This document shows, in pieces, positions 6,633 to 12,769 of a stretch of 12,769 nucleotides of DNA. The translations under genes were made by a program, and so were the position numbers. Source of the DNA: Angelakisella sp. (GTDB lineage Bacteria > Bacillota > Clostridia > Oscillospirales > Ruminococcaceae). The notes beneath the pieces were generated by a model. That model did not search any database, was not told the origin of the DNA, and saw nothing but the letters and a program-made list of their open reading frames with translations. The stretch covers positions 1 through 12,769 of the forward strand of contig JAAWGY010000039.1 of NCBI GenBank assembly GCA_022795575.1. Direction: 5' to 3'. How positions within the stretch are numbered: the stretch's first letter is position 1; each line of letters opens with the position of its first letter.

Positions 6633-7568
6633 ATGCCACTGGTAACAACCAAGGAGATGTTCCGCAAAGCCTACGAGGGGGGCTACGCCGTCGGTGCCTT
6701 TAATGTGGACGACATCGACATCATGCAGGGCGTTCTGGCCGGGGCGGCCCGGACCAACTCCCCTGTCATCATCGCGGTAAGCGAGGGGGCGCTGAAGTTT
6801 ATCCACCCCGCCTACATAAGGGAGGCCGCCAAGGCCGCCGCCGAGGAGAACGACATCCCCATCGCCCTCCACCTGGACCACGGCAAAAACCCGGAGATCT
6901 GCCGGGCCTGTGTGGATAACGGCTTTACCTCGGTGATGATCGACGCCTCCTCCCTGGACCTTGCGGGGAACATCGCCGTCACCAAGGAGGTGGTGGACTA
7001 CGCCCACCCCCGGGGCGTGGTGGTGGAAAGCGAGCTGGGGGCCATCGCCGGCATCGAGGACGACCTGGTGGTAGAGGATAAGTACGGCCACTTTACCCAC
7101 CCCGACGACGTGGTGGAGTTTGTCACCCGCACCGGCATCGACAGCCTGGCCATCGCCATCGGCACCGCCCACGGGGCCTACAAATTCAAGCCCGGCCAAA
7201 AGCCCCAGCTGCGCTTTGACATCCTGGAGGAGGTGCAGCAGAAGCTCCCCGGCTTCCCTCTGGTACTCCACGGGGCGTCCTCGGTGCCCCAGGACCGGCT
7301 GGAGATCTTTAACCGCTACGGCGGCCAGCTGCCGGAGGCCATCGGCATCCCGGAGGCGATGCTCTCCCAGGCGGCCAAGATGGCGGTCTGCAAAATCAAC
7401 GTGGGCAGCGACATCCGCATCTGCTACTTTGGGGCCATCCGCAAAGCGATGGCGGAAAACCCCGGCAAGTTTGACGGCCGCACCTTCCTGGGCCCCGCCC
7501 GGGACGCGGTGGCCGATATGGTGGCCGACCGCATCGCCAACGTCTTTGGCAGCGCCGGCAAGGCGTAA
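6633..7568 (+). CDS. fba: Class II fructose-1,6-bisphosphate aldolase
   Basis: This zinc-dependent aldolase cleaves fructose-1,6-bisphosphate to dihydroxyacetone phosphate and glyceraldehyde-3-phosphate. The 311-residue protein has the class II hallmarks. The catalytic aspartate D82 and zinc ligand H83 lie in HLDHG, and E134 lies in VESELG. Zinc/substrate ligands H180 in GTAHG and H213 in LHGASS follow, and the phosphate-binding segment is NVGSDIR (256-262). I chose the ATG at 6633 over the one at 6624 because TAGGAG ends at 6623, giving 9 bases of spacing; the resulting N-terminus MPLVTTKEMF fits the family. It is divergent from pyruvate kinase across a shared control region. The gap to the binding-protein gene is 76 bases, with only a weak GCGGC/GCCGC hairpin and a short T-run, so partial read-through into the importer is likely. 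Confidence 0.97.
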   Translation: MPLVTTKEMFRKAYEGGYAVGAFNVDDIDIMQGVLAGAARTNSPVIIAVSEGALKFIHPAYIREAAKAAAEENDIPIALHLDHGKNPEICRACVDNGFTSVMIDASSLDLAGNIAVTKEVVDYAHPRGVVVESELGAIAGIEDDLVVEDKYGHFTHPDDVVEFVTRTGIDSLAIAIGTAHGAYKFKPGQKPQLRFDILEEVQQKLPGFPLVLHGASSVPQDRLEIFNRYGGQLPEAIGIPEAMLSQAAKMAVCKINVGSDIRICYFGAIRKAMAENPGKFDGRTFLGPARDAVADMVADRIANVFGSAGKA

Positions 7569-7644
7569 CCCGCCCCTCCCACGAAGTCGGGCGGCGTCCG
7601 CCGCTTGATGATAGCTATTTTTGAAGAAAAAGGAGCGAATCAGT

Positions 7645-8970
7645 ATGAAAAAGTCCATGAAGCGCTTCATCGCCGCGTCGCTGATGGTGGCGATGGTCCT
7701 TTCCCTGGCTGCCTGCGGCGGAAGCCCCGCCCCCAGCAGCCCCGCGCCCACCCCCGTTCCCTCCTCCGACCCGGCCCCCACCGCCCCCGCCGAGCCCACC
7801 TACGGCTCCGCGGTGGAGGAGGCCATCGCCAAGGCCGAGAAGATGACCCTGGCCGAGCTGGAGGCCGCCGCCAAGGCCGAGCTGGAGGCCAACCCCTCCC
7901 TCACCTTCAACGCCGATTCCCTCACCTCCGGCGTCAAGAAGGCGCTGGCCAAGTTTGAGGAGAAGTACCCCTGGACCGCCGGCCGCACCGCCTACAACTC
8001 CAAGAAGGGCAGCGAGTACCAGCCCAAGCTGGTGGCCGCCCAAAAGGCCGACAGCTACATCGCCGACTTTGTGATGATCCAGGACGCCTCCTTCCTAAAG
8101 AACGCCATGCTGGATACCGGCTTCCTGCTGAGCTACGATCCCTCCGGCGAGGGCATCACCATTGCCGATGGCGACAAGGACCCCCTGGTGGGCGTCACCT
8201 TTAATAAGGTGTTCCTGTACGATTCCACCAAGGTTGGCAAGGACCAGCTCCAGAACGTTTGGCAGATGACCGGCGTGGACGGCGTCAGCCTGAAGGGCCT
8301 CAGCAACGTCTCCTACCAGAACCCCCTGGGCGAGGACATCAACATGAGCTTCCTGATCATGCTGACCAGCCCCGCCGCCTGCGAGAAGCTGACCGCCGCC
8401 TACAAGAGCTACTTTGGCAAGGACTACAACCCCGCCGATGACGAGGCCTCCTACCAGAACATCGGCTACAAGTTTGTGGCCGAGTTCATCAAGAACGTGG
8501 GCTACTGGCACAGCTCGGATACCAGCGAGGTCAAGGCCATCAACACCTATGCCGATGACGGCCGCATCATCTTTGCCGGCCTTTGCAAGCTGAAGGACTA
8601 CGAGTACTACAAGGACGATTACAAGGACACCCCCCAGTACTACACCAACACCGTTTCCGGCGCCGGCTGGAACAACCAGGTAGAGGGCTTTGACGGCTTT
8701 GTCTACAATATGTGGACCCTGATCCCCAAGACCGCCCAGCTCCCCTACACCTCCTGCCTGTTCATCAACTACATCCACTCCCAGGAAGGCTTTGACGCCG
8801 GCTGGGGCGGCATCCTGGGCTACTACTCCAGCAACCAGAACATCTCCTCTGTAGAGGGCGACCCCGCCCTTTCGGTCTGGAAGGAGCAGTGCATTGTAGA
8901 GGACGTCGCCTACATCGACGAATCCTACGCCAGCGTGGTGAAGTTCATCAATATGCAGCTGGCCGGCTAA
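7645..8970 (+). CDS. ABC importer substrate-binding lipoprotein
   Basis: This is a 441-residue extracellular solute-binding protein. The N-terminus is a lipoprotein signal with lipobox LAAC (C24), so the mature protein would be lipid-anchored outside the membrane. A Pro/Ala/Ser-rich tether runs from about 25 to 52 and an Ala/Glu/Lys-rich helical segment from about 55 to 82, before the periplasmic-binding-type fold. ATG 7645 is preferred because AGGAG (7631-7635) sits 9 bases upstream; earlier in-frame starts lack a site and would misplace the signal peptide. The next two genes supply permease and ATPase, so it captures their substrate. Many aromatic residues, including clustered tyrosines (YEYYKDDY, QYYTN), are visible in the C-terminal half. 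The substrate cannot be read directly. By its partners it belongs with Fbp/Afu-type systems (ferric iron, hexose phosphates, phosphonates, polyamine-like), and it is longer than classic iron-binding FbpA (about 340 residues). Confidence 0.9.
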   Translation: MKKSMKRFIAASLMVAMVLSLAACGGSPAPSSPAPTPVPSSDPAPTAPAEPTYGSAVEEAIAKAEKMTLAELEAAAKAELEANPSLTFNADSLTSGVKKALAKFEEKYPWTAGRTAYNSKKGSEYQPKLVAAQKADSYIADFVMIQDASFLKNAMLDTGFLLSYDPSGEGITIADGDKDPLVGVTFNKVFLYDSTKVGKDQLQNVWQMTGVDGVSLKGLSNVSYQNPLGEDINMSFLIMLTSPAACEKLTAAYKSYFGKDYNPADDEASYQNIGYKFVAEFIKNVGYWHSSDTSEVKAINTYADDGRIIFAGLCKLKDYEYYKDDYKDTPQYYTNTVSGAGWNNQVEGFDGFVYNMWTLIPKTAQLPYTSCLFINYIHSQEGFDAGWGGILGYYSSNQNISSVEGDPALSVWKEQCIVEDVAYIDESYASVVKFINMQLAG

Positions 8971-9001
8971 GCCCGGATCTGTCAGCGAGAGAATCCCGGT
9001 T

Positions 9002-9031
9002 ACAGGGGAGGGCAAAACAGCCCTCCCCTGT
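9002..9031 (+). promoter_or_regulatory. Intercistronic stem-loop between binding protein and permease
   Basis: A perfect 12-bp stem (9002-9013 with 9020-9031) closes a 6-base AAAACA loop, 31 bases after the binding-protein stop and 11 bases before the permease ribosome binding site. Only two Ts follow the stem, so it is unlikely to be an efficient terminator. Such hairpins commonly protect the upstream mRNA end and let the binding protein be made in excess over the permease; that role is inferred. Confidence 0.7.
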
Positions 9032-9054
9032 TTGCCGGAAGCGGAGGAATGGTT

Positions 9055-10893
9055 ATGAACAATACAAAGTCTTCCCGGGTGGGGAATAACCTCCGGTCCT
9101 ACTTTTCCACACCGGCCAACCTGATCACCATCCTGTTTTTGGTCATCCTCATCGCCTCGGTGGTCATCCCCCTCTGCACCCTGTTTGTGGGCTCCTTCAA
9201 AATCAACGGCAACCAGGAGGCCATCTATGTGGGCGGGGAGGTGCTGGACGGCGACTTTACCATGCACCACTGGTGGGAGCTGCTGGTAAGCAAGGAGTTT
9301 GACTACGCCTACATCAAGTTCTGGAAGCCCCTGGGGCAGTCCGCCCTGATGGCGCTGATGTCCTGCGCGGTGGCGGTGGTGTTTGGCGGGGTGGTGGCCT
9401 GGTTCATCACCCGGTCGGACCTGCCGGGCAAAAAGTTTATCTCCACCGTCTTTGTCTTCCCCTACATCATGCCCAGCTGGTCGATGGCCATGTTTTGGGA
9501 AAACTTCTTTAAGAACACCGGCATGGGGGCGGGCAAGGGGATCCTCCAAAGCGCCACCGGTATCTGCGTGCCGGAATCGATGGTCTACGGGCTGGTGCCC
9601 TGCGCCATGAGCCTGGGGCTCCACTACGCCCCCTTTGCCTACATCCTAATCGGGGGCATCCTGCGCAACATGGACGCCAACCTGGAGGAGGCGGCCACCG
9701 TCCTAAAGGCCAGCCGCTTTAAGATTCTGCGCAAGGTGACGCTGCCCATTGTGCTGCCGGCGCTGGTCTCCACCGTACTGCTGGTCTTCTCCAGCAGCAT
9801 CAGCAGCTTTACCGTGCCCTTTTTCCTCAACAAAAGCAGCATCAACAGCGGCAACAACTTCATCTCCATCTCGGTGCAGATGCGCAGCCTCATCAACACC
9901 GGCTTTACCAAGGGCCAGGGCTATGTTATCGCCATTGTGCTGATGCTCTTCTCCATCGGCATCCTTACCCTGAACAACTGGTTTACCGGCAAGCGGAAGT
10001 CCTTTACCACCGTCACCGGCAAATCGGGGCAGGTGTCGCTGGTCAAGCTGGGCAAGGCCCGGACCGTTGTGGCAGTGGTATTGGTGGTTATCACCGCCTT
10101 CTTTGCCATTATGCCCCTGGTCTCCTTCGCCATGGAAAGTATGTTGGAGATCCCCGGGGACTGGTCCACCTTTACCACCCGGTACTGGCTTTCTACCGAG
10201 CCCTTTGAGGGGAGCAACAAGGGGGATACCATCGGCATCCTGCGCAGCGCCACCATGTGGCAGGCGCTGGGGCGGAGCCTGGGGCTCTCGGTGCTGGTGT
10301 CCCTCTTTGCCGGCACCTTCGGCATCCTGATTGGCTACGCCGTGGCCCGGAAGCGGGGCAGCAGGGCGGCCACCCTGGTCTCCAACCTGGCCTTTTTGCC
10401 CTACCTCATCCCCTCCATGAGCTTTGGCGCGGTCTACCTGGCCCTCTCCTACACCGAGGGCTTCACCTGGCTGGACGGCTCCTTCTTCCTCCTCTTCTTA
10501 GTGGGTACCATCAAGTTTATGCCCTTTGCCTCCCGGACCGGCACCAGCGCCATGCTACAGCTTTCCGGGGAGATTGAGGAGGCGGCCATCATCATGGGGG
10601 TGCCCTGGTGGAAGCGGATGACCCGGGTGCTGTTCCCCATCCAGAAATCCAGCTTTATGAGCGGCTACCTGCTGCCCTTTATCTCCTGTATGCGTGAGAT
10701 GTCGCTGTTTGTGCTGCTGGCCGCCAGCTACACCACCCTGGTGACGACGCTGTTGCAGGAGTACAGCCGCACCGGCCTGACGCAGGCCAGCAACGCCATC
10801 AACCTGCTGATCATCGTTGTGGTGCTGATCATCCAGTTTGTGGTGAACAAGCTGACAGGGGCAAGCATCGACAAAGGCGTAGGAGGTAACTGA
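9055..10893 (+). CDS. Fused two-domain ABC importer permease (Fbp/Afu type)
   Basis: This 612-residue integral membrane protein contains two MetI-like permease halves in one chain. Each half has about six helices and its own EAA loop, which docks on the ATPase: EEAATVLKASRFKILRKV (211-228, followed by TLP) and EEAAIIMGVPWWKRMTRV (509-526, followed by LFP). The halves are joined near residues 308-335 by a basic linker. This duplicated arrangement and length are typical of FbpB/AfuB-type permeases of ferric-iron and sugar-phosphate importers, rather than the separate permease pairs of ordinary sugar systems. The start at 9055 is preferred over 9049 because GGAGG (9043-9047) then lies 7 bases upstream. 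An extracytoplasmic loop of about 45 residues follows the first helix. The ATPase gene begins one base after this gene's stop, with its own AGGAGG inside the permease end, so the two are tightly coupled. Confidence 0.93.
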   Translation: MNNTKSSRVGNNLRSYFSTPANLITILFLVILIASVVIPLCTLFVGSFKINGNQEAIYVGGEVLDGDFTMHHWWELLVSKEFDYAYIKFWKPLGQSALMALMSCAVAVVFGGVVAWFITRSDLPGKKFISTVFVFPYIMPSWSMAMFWENFFKNTGMGAGKGILQSATGICVPESMVYGLVPCAMSLGLHYAPFAYILIGGILRNMDANLEEAATVLKASRFKILRKVTLPIVLPALVSTVLLVFSSSISSFTVPFFLNKSSINSGNNFISISVQMRSLINTGFTKGQGYVIAIVLMLFSIGILTLNNWFTGKRKSFTTVTGKSGQVSLVKLGKARTVVAVVLVVITAFFAIMPLVSFAMESMLEIPGDWSTFTTRYWLSTEPFEGSNKGDTIGILRSATMWQALGRSLGLSVLVSLFAGTFGILIGYAVARKRGSRAATLVSNLAFLPYLIPSMSFGAVYLALSYTEGFTWLDGSFFLLFLVGTIKFMPFASRTGTSAMLQLSGEIEEAAIIMGVPWWKRMTRVLFPIQKSSFMSGYLLPFISCMREMSLFVLLAASYTTLVTTLLQEYSRTGLTQASNAINLLIIVVVLIIQFVVNKLTGASIDKGVGGN

Positions 10894-10894
10894 A

Positions 10895-12016
10895 ATGCCC
10901 AAAATCACACTGACCCATGTTTCCAAGCGTTTTGACAGCTTTGTGGCCGTGGATGACCTGAACATGGTCATCGAGGACCGGGAGTTTATCACCCTGCTGG
11001 GGCCCTCCGGCTGCGGCAAGACCACCACTCTGCGGATGATTGCGGGGCTGGAGACACCCACCGAGGGGCGGATCACCATCGGGGACACGGTGGTATTTGA
11101 TTCCGAGGCGGGGATCAACATCTCCCCGGCCAAGCGGGACATCGGCTTTTTGTTCCAAAACTACGCCCTGTGGCCCCACATGACGGTATACCAGAACATC
11201 GCCTTTGGGCTGGAGAACCTGAAGTGGGGCAAGGCGGAGATCCGGGAGCGGGTGGACGAGATGCTGGCGATGCTGAAGATCGAGGAATTCGAGAAGCGGT
11301 ACCCCAGCGAGCTTTCCGGCGGGCAGCAGCAGCGCGTGGCTATTGCCCGCACGCTGGCGCCGGAGCCCAAGGTGCTGTTTATGGATGAGCCCCTCAGCAA
11401 CCTGGACGCCAAGCTCCGGCTGGAGATGCGCACCGAGCTCAAGCGGCTTCATGCTGACACCGACTCCACCTTTGTTTACGTCACCCACGACCAGTTGGAG
11501 GCCATGACGCTGGCCACCCGGATCTGCCTGATCAAGACGGGTGTGCTACAGCAGTACGATCCGCCGCTGACGGTGTACAACGATCCGGCCAACCTGTTTG
11601 TGGCTGACTTTGTGGGCAACCCCACCATGAATTTTATCCCTGCCAGTGCCCAGGCGCTGGAGGAGAAGCGGGCGAGGGTGAATGCTTTGGGGGGGAGCTA
11701 TCTCTTTACCGCCGGGGCAGCGCTGGGTAAGATTGCCGCGGGGGCGGACAACGTGGTGCTGGGGATCCGGCCGGAGTTTGTTCACCTGGGGAGCGGTGGG
11801 CAGCAGGGCAAGGTTTATGCGGCACTGCCTGCCGGGATGGAGACCACCGTCAAGCTCAACGTGGACAATCAGATGCTTACCTCGGTGGAGTTTGGCAGTG
11901 TGGACTTCCCCCACAACAGCGATATTCCGTTTGAGATTCAGGGCGCCGGTATTATCCTTTTTGATAAGGCAAGCGGCGAAAAGATTGGGAAAGGTTCGCT
12001 GACGCTGGAGGGTTAA
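10895..12016 (+). CDS. ABC importer ATPase (CUT1/MalK-like, with TOBE-type C-terminus)
   Basis: This 373-residue ATPase powers the importer. Walker A is GPSGCGKTT (36-44), the Q loop is at Q88, the signature LSGGQ is at 140-144, Walker B is VLFMDEP (160-166) with the D loop SNLD, and the switch histidine is H198 in VTHDQ. After the nucleotide-binding domain, the segment FVADFVGNPTMNFI (235-248) and the later VLGIRPEFV mark a TOBE/regulatory C-terminal domain as in MalK, MsmK and UgpC. The ATPase thus looks like a carbohydrate-importer type although its permease is Fbp-like. AGGAGG (10881-10886) is 8 bases before the ATG, and the preceding stop codon is one base away. The gene ends the transporter operon; repeat copy B starts two bases after its stop and may supply the transcript end, as no other terminator is seen. 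Confidence 0.95.
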   Translation: MPKITLTHVSKRFDSFVAVDDLNMVIEDREFITLLGPSGCGKTTTLRMIAGLETPTEGRITIGDTVVFDSEAGINISPAKRDIGFLFQNYALWPHMTVYQNIAFGLENLKWGKAEIRERVDEMLAMLKIEEFEKRYPSELSGGQQQRVAIARTLAPEPKVLFMDEPLSNLDAKLRLEMRTELKRLHADTDSTFVYVTHDQLEAMTLATRICLIKTGVLQQYDPPLTVYNDPANLFVADFVGNPTMNFIPASAQALEEKRARVNALGGSYLFTAGAALGKIAAGADNVVLGIRPEFVHLGSGGQQGKVYAALPAGMETTVKLNVDNQMLTSVEFGSVDFPHNSDIPFEIQGAGIILFDKASGEKIGKGSLTLEG

Positions 12017-12017
12017 G

Positions 12018-12355
12018 CACCGCCTGTCCCACAGGATGTGCCCGCCGGGGCTACCCGGCCGCAGGTCCAGGGCCGCGCAGGCCCTGGTCGCCCGCCGCAG
12101 CGGGCGAAACTCCCCAGGCTGACTATAATAACGGCAGGGCTTGTGTTTTTGGCACAGGCCCTGCTGTTCTGTTGTAGGCCGTCAGGCCGCGGTTTTGGGC
12201 AGCGGCGTTTGGGTGGGGATGGGGGCTATTGTGGTTATGTAGCCTGCTGACGGGGAAGCGCAAACCGCGGCCGGGGTTAGGAGTAGGGCCTTTCTCCCCA
12301 AAACAGCCCGCCGATGCAATTGGCGGGCGCATTTTGGGACCACCGGCGTAAAGGC
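12018..12355 (-). repeat. Structured dispersed repeat, copy B (inverted relative to A)
   Basis: The reverse complement aligns with 240-585 throughout. Blocks around the long hairpin (12125-12163) and the CCAGGGCC/GGCCCTGG stem are nearly or fully identical. Where the copies differ, the stems survive. The apical part of the GCCCGCC/GGCGGGC hairpin is replaced by a shorter one. The 7-bp stem of A at 499-516 becomes an 8-bp stem at 12088-12095/12100-12107. GCCCGG/CCGGGC of A becomes GCCGGG/CCCGGC at 12044-12049/12054-12059. It starts two bases after the ATPase stop codon, with its 3' end facing that gene. Confidence 0.85.
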
Positions 12356-12410
12356 CTTACCACCCAACTGGGCTACCGGTTTAGGAATGGCTCGTAAAAA
12401 CTCACGCGCG

Positions 12411-12540
12411 AACATTGTTTTAATTATAAGTAAATATATTTTAATTATATAGAAAAACTTTTTGATAATATCATAAATTTATATGTATTTATGTTAATAA
12501 CTTTTGCTAAGAAGTAATTTTTACAATATTATGTTAAATA
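12411..12540. other. Very AT-rich island between repeat copies B and C
   Basis: This stretch is strongly A+T dominated while its surroundings are GC-rich. It contains an 11-bp direct repeat, TTTTAATTATA, at 12418-12428 and 12439-12449 (21 bp apart, two helical turns). I see no gene and no convincing origin, phage or attachment signature. The adjoining 12356-12410 also carries no recognisable feature. It could be a promoter or upstream region of a lost gene, or foreign DNA. Confidence 0.6.
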
Positions 12541-12659
12541 ATCGGTTCTTCTGTCTCAAAATCGTACTCATCATCGAAAAAGAAGCTCCAACAAGCGCCC
12601 AAGCTGCTTGCCCGGAGGCGTCCACCAGAACCAGCCCGCCAAACGGACAGCCCCGGCAT
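12534..12659 (-). pseudogene. Possible 3' remnant of a gene ending in an acidic tail
   Basis: On the minus strand an open frame reads to a TAA at 12534-12536 and ends with the acidic peptide SFFFDDEYDFETEEPII. The nearest ATG (12657-12659) has no ribosome binding site, and the frame stays open upstream through repeat copy C. The acidic, aromatic tail uses AT-rich codons (GAA, ATT, TTT), unlike the GC-rich neighbours. One reading is the end of a real gene whose body was replaced or interrupted by the repeat; another is chance. I do not recognise the protein. Confidence 0.22.
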
Positions 12660-12664
12660 TGCGG

Positions 12665-12769
12665 CAGGCTTTAGGCTGGTGGTCCCAAAATGCGCCCGCC
12701 TCCAGCGCCTACGGCGCGCGGCGGGCTGTTTTGGGGAGAAAGCGGCTACCCCTAACCCCGGCCGCGGTT
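12665..12769 (+). repeat. Structured dispersed repeat, copy C (truncated by window edge)
   Basis: This copy has the same orientation as A and is nearly identical to A 238-343: one T fewer near its start and two substitutions over about 100 bases. One substitution lies in the three-base loop of the inner GCGCC/GGCGC hairpin (TAT in A, TAC here), so no pairing is lost. The copy runs off the right edge of the window, so the rest of the element should continue beyond it. Confidence 0.85.

Noticed and set aside
6324..7799. Long minus-strand open frame (491 codons) opposite the aldolase
   Set aside because: A shadow of the aldolase; composition is low-complexity and it would cross the strong aldolase promoter.
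8095..9624. Long minus-strand open frame (509 codons) opposite the binding protein and permease
   Set aside because: Overlaps two real genes end to end, has a His/Gly/Val-rich artefact composition and no start signal.
240..12355. Composite transposon made of the two inverted repeat copies
   Set aside because: No transposase is encoded in or beside the repeats, no clear terminal inverted repeats or target duplications are seen, and the enclosed genes are ordinary chromosomal genes.
240..12769. CRISPR array from the recurring repeats
   Set aside because: Only three copies of a ~345-bp element in mixed orientation kilobases apart; no short regularly spaced repeats with unique spacers.

Overview
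The window looks like chromosomal DNA from a GC-rich member of the Clostridia, most likely Oscillospiraceae/Ruminococcaceae. The reasons are GC-rich coding sequence with strong AGGAGG-type ribosome binding sites, Gram-positive lipoprotein signals, a class B sortase, a Bacillus-type pyruvate kinase with an extra C-terminal domain, and SigA-like promoters in AT-richer gaps. The assignment to family level is inference.

Layout. Positions 1-239 hold no convincing gene, only an open C-terminal-like fragment at the edge. Positions 240-585 are repeat copy A, a roughly 345-bp element built from hairpins. A promoter (609-637) then drives a two-component pair: an OmpR/PhoB-family response regulator (678-1361) overlapping a PhoR-like sensor kinase (1358-3043). 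A perfect 20-bp bidirectional terminator (3091-3133) separates the pair from a convergent lipoprotein-type class B sortase (3145-4044, minus). Pyruvate kinase follows on the same strand (4277-6034, minus). A divergent regulatory region (about 6035-6632) carries a good promoter for each side and six copies of TTTGGCG. Rightward from it run a class II fructose-bisphosphate aldolase (6633-7568) and a three-gene ABC importer: binding lipoprotein (7645-8970), fused double permease (9055-10893) and ATPase (10895-12016). Repeat copy B (12018-12355), inverted relative to A, begins two bases after the ATPase stop codon. An AT-rich stretch (about 12411-12540), a possible gene remnant (12534-12659) and a third, edge-truncated repeat copy C (12665-12769) close the window.

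How the genes fit together. Aldolase and pyruvate kinase are glycolytic enzymes transcribed divergently from one control region, so co-regulation is plausible. The importer sits directly behind the aldolase with no clear promoter or strong terminator between them. Its fused permease is of the Fbp/Afu type, a group that includes both ferric-iron and hexose-phosphate importers, while its ATPase resembles sugar (CUT1/MalK-type) ATPases. Import of a sugar phosphate or other phosphorylated or anionic carbon source feeding glycolysis is therefore an attractive but unproven idea. The two-component system and the sortase have no obvious functional link to the rest.

The most unusual element is the dispersed repeat. 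Copies A and B differ mainly in ways that keep their hairpins intact (paired changes), which points to selection on a folded RNA or DNA structure. A and B also bracket the whole 11.4-kb gene block as inward-facing inverted repeats.
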